64,000 nucleotides of DNA, from positions 1-64,000 of the forward strand of contig CAITDI010000046.1 of the NCBI GenBank assembly GCA_903891095.1. The letters run 5' to 3'. Below, piece after piece: positions 47,243 through 58,454 of the stretch. The stretch comes from an uncultured bacterium. GTDB lineage: Bacteria > Planctomycetota > Phycisphaerae > Phycisphaerales > SM1A02. The position numbers and the translations under genes are program-made. Position 1 is the first letter of the stretch; every line of letters begins with the position of its first letter. Below the pieces are notes generated by a model, which searched no databases, had not been told where the DNA came from, and saw only the letters and a program-made list of their open reading frames with translations.

Positions 47243-48940
47243 TCACGCGAGGCTTTCAGCCCACGCGATGCAGCGATCGATCCGCATCAGCGCGCTCGCC
47301 TTGCCCACGAGCACAAGCGTGTCCCAGATCGGCGGGCTCACGGTCGAGCCCGAAACGCCGATCCGCAGCGGCTGCGCGACGGAACCGATCTTGCCGGCGG
47401 CGTGCTCGGCCGCGTAGGCGTTGGCAGCGGCCTCGATCGCGTGCTGGGTCCAGTCGCCAATCCCGCCGAGGATTCCGCGCATGGCGCGAAGGTGGTCGAG
47501 CCCCGTCTTCGCACCGTCCGCGGGTGCCGCGCCGATCCCGAGCGCCTTGCGGACATTCTTGTCGTCCACAAACGGCATCGACGCATCGGCCGCGAGGAGG
47601 AACGCGTTGGACTTGAACGGATCGTCGAGGGTCTTCGAGCGCTCCTGGCAGGCCGTCATGAGCAGCGCGAACTTGGCCTCGCCGAGCTTGGCGAGATAGT
47701 CGGGACGGAACTGCTTGGCGTGCTCGAGGCAGCGGCGCGCAAAGTCCACGGGCGCCATGCCCGTGATCGCGTCGGTGTTGAAGGCGAGCAGCTTCACGCG
47801 GTCGAACTTGGCCGGCGTCTTCATGACGCGGTCGAGGCCGAAGCGCTGCTTGAGGAACTCGTTGTCGAACTTCTCGATGTCGTGGCCGGGGCTCCAGCCG
47901 TTGAGCGCGAGGAAGTTGCACAGCACCTCGGGCAGGTATCCCGAGCGGCGGAAGTCATCGACGTTGATCTCGGGCAGCGTGACCTTGAGCGCCTCCGCCA
48001 TGCGAATCGCGCCTTCGAGATCGAGCTGGACGTTGTCGTCGGTGATCCACTTGGTCCATTCCTCGGCGCTGACCGTGCCCGCCGGAGGAGCGGTCCATCC
48101 GCGCTCCTTCACGGCCTTGCGGAGCACCTTGTCCTTGTCGCGCTTGGACATCTTGGAATCGTCGGGATTCTTGATGATCGAGAGATGCCCGTAGGTCGGG
48201 CGGCGGAAACCAAGCGCGTCCTGCAGCACCATGTGCTTCGCGGTGTTGGTGAAGTGCTCCTGCGCGCGAAGCACATGCGTGACGCCCATCAGCTCGTCGT
48301 CGACCACCACGGCGAAGTGATAGGTCGGAAAGCCGTCCTTCTTGCGGATCACGAAGTCATCGACCTCGCCCGCGGGCAGCGTCGCGTCGCCGAGGACCTC
48401 GTCGTTGATGGTGATCGCCACCTGCGGCGTGCGGAAGCGCACGACAGGCTGACGACCTTCGGCGATGAACTGGGCGCGCTGCGCGTCGCTGACCTCGCCG
48501 CGGAATCGGTAGCGGAACGCCTCCTTGCGGCTCATCGCGTCCTTGCGGAGCGCGTCGAGTTCCTCGGCGCTGTCCCACGCCTCGTAGGCCTTGCCTTCCG
48601 CGATGAGCTTCTGGCAGTAGCGGTTGTAGACCTCGAGCCGCTCGCTCTGGAAGTACGAGCCGTTCGGTCCGCCGCCCACGGTGGAGCCATCGGGCGCGAC
48701 GTACTCGGGGCCTTCCTCCCAGCGGATTCCGAGCCATTCGAGGTCCTTGAGGAAGCCCACGCTCGCGGCGTCGGACGAGCGCTTCTGATCGGTGTCCTCG
48801 ATGCGGATGATGAAGCTGCCGCCGCGCCCCTTGGCGAAGGCCCAGGAAAACAAGGCAGTTCGCGCGCCGCCCACGTGGAGGTGGCCGGACGGAGAGGGTG
48901 CGAAACGGGTGACGGGACGGACTTCGGTGGTGGTGGACAT
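47243..48940 (-). CDS. gltX: Glutamyl-tRNA synthetase
   Basis: A 565-aa class I aminoacyl-tRNA synthetase charging tRNA-Glu (and possibly tRNA-Gln if the GatCAB route is used). The HIGH motif is HLHVG in FAPSPSGHLHVGGARTAL. The Glu-binding region FIIRIEDTDQKRSS and VDDFVIRKKDGFPTYHFAVVVDD are typical. The KMSKS motif is KMSKR near residue 262. A long insertion around AEGRQPVVRFRTP follows the catalytic core, and the C-terminal half is the anticodon-binding cage. Length exceeds the usual 470-510 aa. GTG/ATG choice: MSTTTEVRPVTRFAPSPSG is the expected N-terminus. Confidence 0.95.
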   Translation of the reverse strand: MSTTTEVRPVTRFAPSPSGHLHVGGARTALFSWAFAKGRGGSFIIRIEDTDQKRSSDAASVGFLKDLEWLGIRWEEGPEYVAPDGSTVGGGPNGSYFQSERLEVYNRYCQKLIAEGKAYEAWDSAEELDALRKDAMSRKEAFRYRFRGEVSDAQRAQFIAEGRQPVVRFRTPQVAITINDEVLGDATLPAGEVDDFVIRKKDGFPTYHFAVVVDDELMGVTHVLRAQEHFTNTAKHMVLQDALGFRRPTYGHLSIIKNPDDSKMSKRDKDKVLRKAVKERGWTAPPAGTVSAEEWTKWITDDNVQLDLEGAIRMAEALKVTLPEINVDDFRRSGYLPEVLCNFLALNGWSPGHDIEKFDNEFLKQRFGLDRVMKTPAKFDRVKLLAFNTDAITGMAPVDFARRCLEHAKQFRPDYLAKLGEAKFALLMTACQERSKTLDDPFKSNAFLLAADASMPFVDDKNVRKALGIGAAPADGAKTGLDHLRAMRGILGGIGDWTQHAIEAAANAYAAEHAAGKIGSVAQPLRIGVSGSTVSPPIWDTLVLVGKASALMRIDRCIAWAESLA

Positions 48941-49035
48941 GGCGCGCTCGTGAGCCGTCGGAGGGACGGGGCGCGCAGGGTAGCGGATGCCCGATTCACG
49001 CGGTTTCCTCAGGCATTGCAGGGAAATGCGTTGAC

Positions 49036-49563
49036 ATGCGCCCCGCTCCTGCCACAGTCCTCCTTGTGTCTGAGCGCCTGGGCATCATTTCCGATACGCA
49101 TGGGAAAGCTCCGAGGGCCCGCGCGGCGATCGAGCTGCTGATGGCTCGGGGCGCCACGCGCATCGTGCATCTGGGCGATGTCGGCAGCGAGGCGGTGCTC
49201 GACCTGCTCGCGGGCATCGAGTCCACGGTGGTCTTCGGCAACTGCGACGACGAACGAAGCCTCGCGCGCTACGCGCAACACCTCGGTCTGCACGTCGTGC
49301 ATCCCGGCGCGATCATCGAGATCAAGCAGGGCGCGCGCCACGTCCGTGTCGGCATCACGCACGGCCATCTCGAGGACGAGGTCTGCCGCCTGCTCGAGTC
49401 GCGGGTGGACATTCTGCTCCACGGCCATTCGCACGCGATCCGCGATGAGCTCGTCGGCGCCACGCGCGTCATGAATCCCGGCGCGCTCCACCGTGCGGCG
49501 CGCTACACCGCCCTGCTGCTCGACCCCGCCACCGGACACGCCGAGTGGGTCGAAGTCGAGTAG
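49036..49563 (+). CDS. YfcE/MJ0936-type metallophosphoesterase
   Basis: A 175-aa calcineurin-like phosphodiesterase. Metal motifs: GIISDTHGK (D-x-H), VHLGDVGS (GD), FGNCDDE (GNCD), THGH and LLHGHSHAIRDE (GHSH). These five blocks are the complete dinuclear active site of the YfcE/MJ0936 family, which acts on small phosphodiesters in vitro. The in vivo substrate is unknown. ATG 49036 and GTG 49066 are both possible starts, the second nearer the fold. Confidence 0.88.
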   Translation: MRPAPATVLLVSERLGIISDTHGKAPRARAAIELLMARGATRIVHLGDVGSEAVLDLLAGIESTVVFGNCDDERSLARYAQHLGLHVVHPGAIIEIKQGARHVRVGITHGHLEDEVCRLLESRVDILLHGHSHAIRDELVGATRVMNPGALHRAARYTALLLDPATGHAEWVEVE

Positions 49564-49604
49564 CGCGACGAAACCAAGCGAAGTTGGCCGACGAAAGCGC
49601 GCGG

Positions 49605-50048
49605 ATGCAAGCGGTGCTCCTGGCCAACGTGTTCGCAACGTGCTTCATGACCGGGCTCATCTGGTTCGTGCAGGTCGTGCACTACCCGCTGTTCGCGGCG
49701 GTCGGCGAGGCCGAGTTCCCGAGCTACTCCCGCGCGCATCAGTTCCGAACGACGCTGGTCGTGGGCCCCGTCATGCTCGTCGAGGCGCTCACCGCCCTGC
49801 TGCTTGCGCTGGATGTGCCAGCCGGCACGCCGCCGACGCTTGCCTGGATTGGCGTGGCGCTGCTCGCGATCGTCTGGATCAGCACGGCAGCGCTGCAGGT
49901 TCCTGCGCACACCCGGCTCTTGACGGGACTCGACGGCAGCGTGGTTCGGCGGCTGGTCGCGTCGAACTGGATCCGCACGATCGCGTGGAGCGCGCGTGCG
50001 ATCGTCGCCATCGCGATGCTGGCGCTGGCGATGCGCCACGAGAGTTGA
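49605..50048 (+). CDS. Four-helix membrane protein of unknown function
   Basis: A 147-aa protein with four transmembrane segments: VLLANVFATCFMTGLIWFVQ, TLVVGPVMLVEALTALLLAL, TLAWIGVALLAIVWISTAAL and WSARAIVAIAMLALAM. The motif VQVVHYPLFAAVGEAEFPSYSRAHQFRTT after helix 1 occurs in DUF1772-like small membrane proteins. Function unknown. ATG 49605 is preferred; an in-frame start at 49545 would overlap the phosphoesterase. Confidence 0.72.
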   Translation: MQAVLLANVFATCFMTGLIWFVQVVHYPLFAAVGEAEFPSYSRAHQFRTTLVVGPVMLVEALTALLLALDVPAGTPPTLAWIGVALLAIVWISTAALQVPAHTRLLTGLDGSVVRRLVASNWIRTIAWSARAIVAIAMLALAMRHES

Positions 50049-50112
50049 AGAGGGACGAAGCGGGATGAAGTCGCGCGCATCCGCGCATGCGGAAACCCGC
50101 TAGATTCCCGTG

Positions 50113-51303
50113 ATGAGCCACACGAATCCGCACGACTGGCAGCGCGTCGAACTCTTCGGATGGACCGGCAGCTCCATCGTGAACCGACGATGCGAGTCGA
50201 TCGAGGAAGCCACCTCGTCGCTCCGCGAGTTCCAGTTCGCGTGGATCGACATCGAAGGAGTCTCCTCGGCGGAATGCGTGTCCGAGCTCGAAACCGCGAT
50301 GTCCATCCCCCCGCTCGCCAGCGACACGCTGATCGACGGCGTGCGCAGGCCCGGCGCGGATGACTTCGACGACCTGACCATCGTGACGATGCGATGCCAC
50401 CTGCCCTCGGGAGTCTCGGAGTTCATCGACTTCCTGCTGACCACGAAGGTGCTGGTCACGATCCAGGAGAAGATCGGCGGAGATGTCTTCGACTCCATCC
50501 GCGAACGCATGCGCGCACAGAGCCGCCACCTGCTGCGCGCGGACGCGAACATGGTGTTCCTGCTGCTCGCCCGCGCCGTGTGCGATGGCTACAAGCCGGT
50601 GCTTTCGGCGTACAGCGAGAGCCTGGAGAAGTTCGAGCGCGTTCTCGTTCGTCGCCCCGACTCGTCGATGCTCGACCGCATCCACGAGCATCGTCGGCAG
50701 CTGCTCTTCCTGCGACAGGGGCTGGCGCCGCTCCACGCAGCGCTCGGCAGCATGCAGGGCGCCCTCGGCTCGCGCGGCCAGCACGCGAAGGACGCATGGA
50801 ACCGCATGGCCGCGCTGCGCGAGGTGCAGGACGAGGTCGGCGCGCTGCTCGACGTCGTGGAGTTCCAGACCGACAGCGCGCAACACCTGCTGGACCTCTA
50901 TCTCAATGCCGCAGGCATGCGCCTGAATGAAATCGTGCGGGTGCTGACGATCATCAGCGTGATCTTCATGCCGTTGACGCTCATCGCGGGCATCTACGGC
51001 ATGAACTTCGGCGGCGAGGGCCCGTTCCAGATGCCCGAATTGCGCTGGCAGTACGGGTATCCGTTCGCTCTGGGGCTCATGGTCACGTGCGCTTCGGGGC
51101 TTCTGTACTTCTTCTGGCAGCGCGGCTGGATCGGGGATCCGCTCACGCGGAAGAAGGCGAATCAGTCGGTTGCCGAGCGGTTCGTCCCTGGAGCTGCGGA
51201 GATCGGATCGACGTGGCCCATGTCGCTCATCCTGTCGCGTCGGCAGACAAAGCACCCCCGAGATGGCCACTCGGGAAAGTTCGCACGGAAAATCACCGAA
51301 TAG
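50113..51303 (+). CDS. CorA-family divalent cation transporter
   Basis: A 396-aa protein. The large N-terminal cytoplasmic domain (about 1-285) includes FIDFLLTTKVLVTIQEK and a long helical stalk. The membrane part has VLTIISVIFMPLTLIAGIYGMNFGGEG with the selectivity motif YGMNF (about 294-298), a MPELRWQYGYPFALGLMV loop, and the second helix VTCASGLLYFFWQRGW. The GMN motif defines CorA/ZntB pores for Mg2+ or related ions. The C-terminal extension (about 40 residues) is unusually long and hydrophilic. ATG 50113 preferred; GTG 50110 adds one residue. Confidence 0.9.
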   Translation: MSHTNPHDWQRVELFGWTGSSIVNRRCESIEEATSSLREFQFAWIDIEGVSSAECVSELETAMSIPPLASDTLIDGVRRPGADDFDDLTIVTMRCHLPSGVSEFIDFLLTTKVLVTIQEKIGGDVFDSIRERMRAQSRHLLRADANMVFLLLARAVCDGYKPVLSAYSESLEKFERVLVRRPDSSMLDRIHEHRRQLLFLRQGLAPLHAALGSMQGALGSRGQHAKDAWNRMAALREVQDEVGALLDVVEFQTDSAQHLLDLYLNAAGMRLNEIVRVLTIISVIFMPLTLIAGIYGMNFGGEGPFQMPELRWQYGYPFALGLMVTCASGLLYFFWQRGWIGDPLTRKKANQSVAERFVPGAAEIGSTWPMSLILSRRQTKHPRDGHSGKFARKITE

Positions 51304-51352
51304 GGGCGGAACGCGCCCTTGCGGGCTGCTGCTTTCCGTCCGATACTCGCCG

Positions 51353-51393
51353 CTTGGTTTGAGGGCGCCCTCAGGCCAAGTCGCACCCGACTT
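51353..51393 (+). promoter_or_regulatory. Two mutually exclusive hairpins before glutamine synthetase
   Basis: Stem 1: cttgg (51353-51357) with ccaag (51376-51380), enclosing the perfect palindrome tgagggcgccctca (51360-51373). Stem 2: aagtcg/cgactt (51378-51393). The stems share bases 51378-51380, so both cannot form fully. No known nitrogen riboswitch consensus was recognised. Confidence 0.4.
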
Positions 51394-51464
51394 GCGGGAC
51401 AAAAATCATGCACTCCGGCAACTCATCCCGTTCGGCTTTCGATTCGATTTCCAAGGACCCGTCG

Positions 51465-53579
51465 ATGCCCCATCGCGCTTCTGATTCATTCGGTTCTCTC
51501 GTGTTCGCAGGCGACGTCATGCTCAAGCGGCTTCCGCCTGACGTGTTCATGAACCTGCAGCGCACGGTGAAGAACGGCTCGCCGCTCGACCCGGCGATCG
51601 CCAACACCGTCGCCAGCGCGATGAAGGACTGGGCGCTCGAGCACGGCGCGACCCACTACTGCCACTGGTTCCAGCCGCTCACCGGCACGACCGCTGAGAA
51701 GCACGACGCGTTCCTCTCGACGACCTCCGATGGCGGCGCGATCGAGAAGTTCAGCGGCTCGCAGCTCATCCAGGGCGAGCCCGACGCGTCGAGCTTCCCG
51801 AACGGCGGCATCCGCGACACGTACGAGGCCCGCGGCTACACCGCGTGGGACGCGACGAGCCCGGCGTTCCTCTATCGCTCGGGCGCGCAGACCACGCTGT
51901 GCATCCCGACCGTGTTCGTGAGCTACACGGGCGAGGCGCTCGACAAGAAGACCCCGCTTCTCCGCTCGATCCAGGCCGTCGCGAAGCACGCGATGCGCAT
52001 CCTCAAGATCTTCGGCGCGGATCAGGGCGTGAACATCATCACCACCCTCGGCGTCGAGCAGGAGTACTTCCTCGTCGACACCGAGCTCGCGTCGCAGCGC
52101 CCCGATCTCACGATCTGCGGCCGCGCGCTCGTCGGCGCTCCGGCGCCGAAGGGCCAGCAGCTCGAGGACCACTACTTCGGCGCGATCCCGCAGCGCGTGA
52201 TCGAGTTCATGGCCGAGGTCGAGCAGCGCCTGTTCGAGCTCGGCGTGCCGGTCAAGACCCGTCACAACGAGGTCGCCCCGGGGCAGTTCGAGATCGCACC
52301 GACCTTCGAGAACGCCAACGTCGCCGTCGATCACCAGATGATCACGATGAGCGTGCTCAAGGAGACCGCCGAGCGCCACGGATTCATGTGCCTCCTGCAC
52401 GAGAAGCCGTTCGCGGGCGTCAACGGCTCGGGCAAGCACAACAACTGGTCGATCGCCACCGACACCGGCATCAACCTGCTTGATCCGCGCGACGACACGC
52501 ACACCAACATGCAGTTCCTCACGATCCTCTGCGCGGTCATCCGCGCGGTGGACACGCACGCGGAGCTCCTCCGCGGCTCGATCGCGAGCGCTGCCAACGA
52601 TCACCGTCTCGGCGCGAACGAAGCGCCGCCGGCGATCATGTCGATCTTCCTCGGCGACATGCTGACCGACATCCTCGATCAGCTCGAGTCGGGCAACCCG
52701 AAGAAGACCATGAAGGGCGGCGCGCTCGAGCTCGGCGCCACCACGCTGCCGCAGCTTCCGAAGCACACCAGCGACCGCAACCGCACCTCGCCGTTCGCCT
52801 TCACGGGCAACAAGTTCGAGTTCCGCGCGGTCGGCTCGAGCGCATCGGTCGCGTGGCCGAACACCGTGCTCAACACGATCATCGCCGACAGCCTCGACTT
52901 CATGGCCACGCAGCTCGAGAAGCGCGCGGGCAAGAACCCGACGCAGGCGAAGCTCGAGTCGGCCGTGAAGAGCCTGCTCAAGGAAGTCGTCAAGGAGCAC
53001 CGCCGCGTCTGCTTCGACGGCGACGGCTACTCGAAGGCGTGGCATGACGAGGCCAAGAAGCGCGGCCTCCCGAACCACACCTCGACCGCGGACGCGATCG
53101 CGTGCTTCGGCTCGAAGTCGGCGACCGAGCTCTTCTCGCGCTACGGCGTCCTCTCGAAGCGCGAGCTCGAGGCGCGCTACGGCGTCATGGTCGAGCAGTA
53201 CATCAAGATCCTGCGCATCGAGTCGCGCACGCTGCAGTCGATGGTTCGCACCGCGATCCTTCCCTGCGCGACGCGCTTCCAGGCCGAGCTCGCCGATGCG
53301 GTGGGCGCGACCATGGCGTGCGACATCGAGTGCCCCGGCACTTCCGCGCTGCTGCGCGAGGTCGTCGGCCAGGTCGAGGCGCTGCGCACCGCCGTCGCGA
53401 AGCTCGAGAAGGCCGAGCAGTTCCACGGCGATCACGAGAAGGAGGCTCGCCACTACCGCGACGTCCTCGTTCCCGCGATGCTCGATGTGCGCCGTCTCTG
53501 CGACGGCCTCGAGAAGGTCATGCCCGCGGACCTCTACCCGCTGCCGACCTTCGCGGAACTGCTGTTCTCGACGCGCTGA
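51465..53579 (+). CDS. glnN: Type III glutamine synthetase
   Basis: A 704-aa GSIII enzyme, ATP-dependent amidation of glutamate by ammonia. Family marks: [123 protein letters not shown] and [21 protein letters not shown]. The long C-terminal domain is helical. Type III enzymes are dodecamers typical of Bacteroidetes, cyanobacteria and planctomycetes. ATG 51465 follows AAGGA at 7 nt. ATG 51408 would add 19 residues and follows two hairpins. No glnB or adenylyltransferase lies nearby. Confidence 0.94.
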   Translation: MPHRASDSFGSLVFAGDVMLKRLPPDVFMNLQRTVKNGSPLDPAIANTVASAMKDWALEHGATHYCHWFQPLTGTTAEKHDAFLSTTSDGGAIEKFSGSQLIQGEPDASSFPNGGIRDTYEARGYTAWDATSPAFLYRSGAQTTLCIPTVFVSYTGEALDKKTPLLRSIQAVAKHAMRILKIFGADQGVNIITTLGVEQEYFLVDTELASQRPDLTICGRALVGAPAPKGQQLEDHYFGAIPQRVIEFMAEVEQRLFELGVPVKTRHNEVAPGQFEIAPTFENANVAVDHQMITMSVLKETAERHGFMCLLHEKPFAGVNGSGKHNNWSIATDTGINLLDPRDDTHTNMQFLTILCAVIRAVDTHAELLRGSIASAANDHRLGANEAPPAIMSIFLGDMLTDILDQLESGNPKKTMKGGALELGATTLPQLPKHTSDRNRTSPFAFTGNKFEFRAVGSSASVAWPNTVLNTIIADSLDFMATQLEKRAGKNPTQAKLESAVKSLLKEVVKEHRRVCFDGDGYSKAWHDEAKKRGLPNHTSTADAIACFGSKSATELFSRYGVLSKRELEARYGVMVEQYIKILRIESRTLQSMVRTAILPCATRFQAELADAVGATMACDIECPGTSALLREVVGQVEALRTAVAKLEKAEQFHGDHEKEARHYRDVLVPAMLDVRRLCDGLEKVMPADLYPLPTFAELLFSTR

Positions 53580-53616
53580 GCGCGACGACGGCATCTGGAT
53601 CGTTCCTTGCATCTCC

Positions 53617-53653
53617 CGCCGGCAGGTCTTCGGACCTGCCGGCGTTGCTTTTG
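53617..53653 (+). terminator. Terminator of glnN
   Basis: A 12-bp perfect stem around a TTCG tetraloop (53617-53644), then ttgcttttg. Confidence 0.9.
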
Positions 53654-53803
53654 CCGCGGGTCGGTCCGTCGCGGGTTGCCCGTGGCGCAGATTCTCCTCG
53701 GACACGCGTCCGCGCGTTTCGCCGTCGGCCCAAAGCCCTGTATACTTCGCCCCCTTCCCTGCACCTTGAGCCCCGAGTTTGGGGCCCTTGACGGAATTCA
53801 ACC

Positions 53804-55192
53804 ATGGCAACCGCGACCGACACCCAGCTCGACGTTCAGATCTCGATCACCGAAACCGCACCCTGCACGAAGCGCATCGCGATCTCCGTGCCCGCCCGCG
53901 CGGTGGATGAGCGTCTCGAGACCGCCATGCAGGCGTTCATGAACGACGCGGCCGTGCCCGGCTTCCGCAAGGGCAAGGCCCCTCGCGCTCTCGTCGAGAA
54001 GCGCGTCGGCGGCGCTCTGATCAACGAGACTCGCAATCAGGTCATGTCCGAGGCCTACTCCAAGGCCATCGAGGACAACAAGCTGCGCCCGATCAGCGAG
54101 CCGCGCCCCGTCGAGGGCGAGGCCGCTCCCGAGCTCGCTCGCGGCAAGGACTTCAAGTTCAACATCGAGATCGAAGTCGCCCCCGACTTCGCGATCCCCG
54201 ACTTCGGCACCATCGAGGTGAAGAAGCCGACGATCGAGGTCGGCGCTGAGCACATCGACGGCGAGATCCTCCGCCAGAGCTACCGCTGGGGCACGCCGGC
54301 CCGCATCGACGGTCCGTTCGAGCACCTCGACCGCATGCTCGGTCACGCCACCGTCGTGGTCGAAGGCCGCGATGGCAACTACTTCGAGACCGACAAGGCG
54401 CTCTGCGTCGTGCCGGCCAAGGAAGATGAAGGCAAGGGCGCCCTGCTCGGCCTCATGATCGACAGCCTCGACAAGGAACTGCTCGGCAAGAAGCCCGGCG
54501 ACACCGTGGTCATCAAGACCACTGGCGCCGCTGGCCATGAGCGCGAGGAACTCCGCGGCAAGGCGATCACGATCACCTACAAGATCACCGAAGCCGAACG
54601 CGTCGCGCCGCGCACCAACAAGGAACTCGCCGAGATGTTCGGCGTGGAGTCCGAGGAGATCTTCCGCGAGCAGATCAAGGACGCGCTCGAGCAGCGCCGC
54701 GACGGCGAGCAGCGCGCCGCGATGCGCGAGCAGATCGGCGAGCAGCTGGTCGGCATGGTCGACTTCGCGCTTCCGTCGAAGCTCACCGAGCAGCAGGCCT
54801 CGCGCACGCTCGAGCAGCAGCGCATGGAAATGCTCTCGCGCGGCATGGACCCGGCCGCCGTCGAGAACCGCCTTGCGGAACTCCGCGGCACCAGCGAGAA
54901 GGCTGCGAAGGATCGCCTCAAGCTCTTCTTCATCATGGCGCGTCTCGCCGAGCACTTCGGCGTCCAGGTCACCGAGCAGGAGCTCAATGGCCGCATCTCG
55001 CTCATGGCCGCGCAGCAGAACATGCGCCCCGAGCAGATGCGCCAGGAGATCGAGAAGTCCGGCCGCATGAGCGAGGTCATCACGATCATCCGCGACGCGA
55101 AGGTCAGCGACCGCATCATCTCGCAGGCGAAGGTCACCGACATCGCCGCCGAAGAGTGGAACAAGATGGTCGAAGCCCGCGCGAAGGGCTGA
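53804..55192 (+). CDS. tig: Trigger factor
   Basis: A 462-aa ribosome-associated chaperone. The N-terminal ribosome-binding domain has TKRIAISVPARAVDERLETAM and the exit-tunnel signature PGFRKGKAPRALVEKR. The FKBP-like PPIase domain (about 150-250) is diverged, and the C-terminal helical arms follow (LAEMFGVESEEIFREQIKDAL, RLKLFFIMARLAEHFGVQVTEQEL). ATG 53804 is preceded by a weak purine run. A -10-like tatact lies about 60 bp upstream. Usually tig is followed by clpP-clpX; here a SHOCT-like membrane gene separates it from clpX and clpP is missing. Confidence 0.95.
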   Translation: MATATDTQLDVQISITETAPCTKRIAISVPARAVDERLETAMQAFMNDAAVPGFRKGKAPRALVEKRVGGALINETRNQVMSEAYSKAIEDNKLRPISEPRPVEGEAAPELARGKDFKFNIEIEVAPDFAIPDFGTIEVKKPTIEVGAEHIDGEILRQSYRWGTPARIDGPFEHLDRMLGHATVVVEGRDGNYFETDKALCVVPAKEDEGKGALLGLMIDSLDKELLGKKPGDTVVIKTTGAAGHEREELRGKAITITYKITEAERVAPRTNKELAEMFGVESEEIFREQIKDALEQRRDGEQRAAMREQIGEQLVGMVDFALPSKLTEQQASRTLEQQRMEMLSRGMDPAAVENRLAELRGTSEKAAKDRLKLFFIMARLAEHFGVQVTEQELNGRISLMAAQQNMRPEQMRQEIEKSGRMSEVITIIRDAKVSDRIISQAKVTDIAAEEWNKMVEARAKG

Positions 55193-55210
55193 TGCGTCAA
55201 GCATTCAAGC

Positions 55211-55250
55211 AAGACCCGAAGGATCGCACCCGCGTCCTTCGGGTCTTGTC
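55211..55250 (+). terminator. Terminator of tig
   Basis: The 13-bp stem aagacccgaagga/tccttcgggtctt (55211-55247) surrounds an 11-base loop, followed by gtcg. The T-tract is short. Confidence 0.7.
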
Positions 55251-55267
55251 GTAAGATCGCCAAACCA

Positions 55268-55741
55268 ATGCAGGACCCTGCGCCAGCAACCGACACGCTC
55301 GCAACCGCGGACTTTGCGGGGTTGTTCCAGAGCGTGGGCGGACCACTGCTCGGGCTCATCGTCGTCGTGGTGATCGGCTGGTTCGGGATCGTCCGCATCC
55401 GTCGCTGGATGAAGGGCGAGGCGGAGAGCAACGAGCCGTTCACGCTCAACGACCTCCGCACGCTGCGAAGCCAGGGCAAGCTCTCCGAGGAAGAGTTCGT
55501 CAAGGCGCGCGACGCGATGATCGGCGCGGTTCGGTCGAGCTCGAAGCCCGTTGCGGCCACGAAGCCCGCTCCAACCGGCAAGCATCAGGTGGTCGACGCG
55601 GACAAGCCAGCCGCGCCTCAAGCTCAAAGGCCTCAACCTCAAAGGCCTCAACCTGACGGCGGCATTCCGCCGATGACGCCGCCGACGCATGACGGCACGA
55701 GCCCTCCCAAGTCCCCCAAACGGCCTCCGCAACTCGGCTGA
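55268..55741 (+). CDS. Single-pass membrane protein with SHOCT-like domain
   Basis: A 157-aa protein. One transmembrane helix (GGPLLGLIVVVVIGWFGIV, about 24-43) is followed by a SHOCT-like short helical domain, FTLNDLRTLRSQGKLSEEEF, then VKARDAMI (about 58-85). SHOCT modules are found at the ends of many small membrane proteins and are thought to mediate oligomerisation. The rest is Pro/Gln/Lys low complexity with a 15-bp-repeat-coded QRPQPQRPQP and a PPPT-rich end. It lies between tig and clpX, where clpP would be expected, but has no protease feature. A terminator lies upstream, so it may have its own promoter. Confidence 0.75.
   Translation: MQDPAPATDTLATADFAGLFQSVGGPLLGLIVVVVIGWFGIVRIRRWMKGEAESNEPFTLNDLRTLRSQGKLSEEEFVKARDAMIGAVRSSSKPVAATKPAPTGKHQVVDADKPAAPQAQRPQPQRPQPDGGIPPMTPPTHDGTSPPKSPKRPPQLG
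55623..55652. repeat. 15-bp perfect tandem repeat
   Basis: Two identical copies of ctcaaaggcctcaac. It encodes the QRPQPQRPQP tail of the SHOCT-like protein. Confidence 0.9.
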
Positions 55742-55843
55742 GCCGCGATTTCAAGGGCCTCAGGGGCCGCGCTCACGCCTCTTTCGCAACAGGCGATAGA
55801 GTCCCGTCACCAGTATTTCCGACCCATCGAGGCGTTCACAGTC

Positions 55844-57312
<1,469 letters not shown>

Positions 57313-57316
<4 letters not shown>

Positions 57317-57930
57317 GCCCGGGTCGGAACGGGGACGGGAGCCAGGACGGGAGCCAGCACCGGAGCACGGACGGGCTTCGACGCCAGTGCGGCGACGAGG
57401 CCACCTACGCCCGGCTGAGGGCCGAAGCGTTCCGACTCACGCTGGTGCACGCCGAGGCGCACGATCGCTTGGCGCCGCTCTGCGATGCCCTGTGGGCAGC
57501 GCTGGCGCCCGCAGGCGTCAGCTGGGTCGGCTTCTACCTTGAGGACCCTGAGCAACCTGCCGTGCCCGCGACCCGCGAGGGACAGTTGTTGCTTGCGGCA
57601 CGACGCGACAAGCCTGCTTGCTCGCCGATCGGGCTCCACGGAGTCTGCGGACAAGGGTTTCTGGAGGAGTCGGTCCGGGTCGTTGAGGATGTCGCCCTGC
57701 TCGGTGCGGGCTACATCGCCTGCGATCCTCGCGATCGATCCGAGATCGTGATCCCCGTTTATCGGAACGGAATCCGATGGGGCGTGCTCGATGTCGACAG
57801 CCATGAGCTGGCGTGCTTTGGCCGGCCCGACGTGGACGGCCTGAACGGCGTGCTGCGCGCCGCGGGTCTGCTCGACCGAGACCTTCCACTGCGAGAAGAC
57901 CGCTTGCATGAACCGCAGGCTTCGCTATAG
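57313..57930 (+). CDS. Free methionine-(R)-sulfoxide reductase (GAF domain)
   Basis: A 205-aa protein. The GAF domain matches the fRMsr/YebR family: [27 protein letters not shown] with Cys103 and Cys112, [16 protein letters not shown] with Cys137, and [18 protein letters not shown]. The three Cys of the redox cycle are present, so reduction of free Met-R-sulfoxide is likely. The first 30 residues are a low-complexity extension encoded in part by a 12-bp tandem repeat. GTG 57313 overlaps the clpX stop (GTGA), suggesting coupling. rpmB starts 40 bp after its stop. Confidence 0.87.
57334..57357. repeat. 12-bp perfect tandem repeat
   Basis: Two copies of gacgggagccag. It encodes the GSQDGSQ start of the fRMsr-like protein. 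Confidence 0.9.
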
Positions 57931-57970
57931 TGCGGAACTCGCCCCGTTGGGCGTTGAAACGAGAATTCCT

Positions 57971-58249
57971 ATGCCACGCGTCTGCCATTTCACCGGTGCC
58001 TCTACTTCTTCTGGTTGGGTTTGCAAGTATCGCGGCAAGGCGAAGTACCTTGGCGGCGTCGGCATCAAGACCACTTCCCGCAAGAAGCGCACGTTCAAGC
58101 CGAATCTCCAGGTCGTCACGATCGTGGAAGAAGGCAGCCCGCGCCGCGTGAAGGCTTCGGTCCGCGCGATCCGCGACGGTCTCGTCGTGAAGCCGATCAA
58201 GCGCAAGTTCGCGTACACCCGCCGCATCAAGAACGGCGAAACGGTCTAA
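57971..58249 (+). CDS. rpmB: 50S ribosomal protein bL28
   Basis: A 92-aa ribosomal protein. The fold is recognisable from PRVCHFTGASTSSG, KKRTFKPNLQVVTIVEEG and RRVKASVRAIRDGL. It is longer than the classic 78 aa because of an insertion (YRGKAKYLGGVGIKTT) and a basic C-tail (KRKFAYTRRIKNG). ATG 57971 is the canonical MPRVC start; the longer in-frame form would overlap the preceding gene. A strong terminator follows. Confidence 0.94.
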   Translation: MPRVCHFTGASTSSGWVCKYRGKAKYLGGVGIKTTSRKKRTFKPNLQVVTIVEEGSPRRVKASVRAIRDGLVVKPIKRKFAYTRRIKNGETV

Positions 58250-58290
58250 GACCAAGCTGGCTTTCCAAAGCCGCGACAACACGATCTTCC

Positions 58291-58325
58291 GCAAGGAGCG
58301 CTGCATGGCGCTCCTTGCTGTTTTT
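58291..58325 (+). terminator. Terminator of rpmB
   Basis: The stem gcaaggagcgc/gcgctccttgc (58291-58318) is followed by tgttttt. Confidence 0.92.
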
Positions 58326-58454
58326 CGCTTCAGCGCAGTCCGTTTCGCGTGCAGTGAGTCGCTCATCAACGGTGGCGACACGCACGCATCAATCCGCGGA
58401 CCATTCGCGATAAAGGATTGCAAGCAAAAACCCCCGTAAATTGTTTGGGATTCG

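Noticed and set aside
55268-55741. Degenerate clpP between tig and clpX
   Set aside because: It has a transmembrane helix and SHOCT-like segment and no Ser-His-Asp protease signature.
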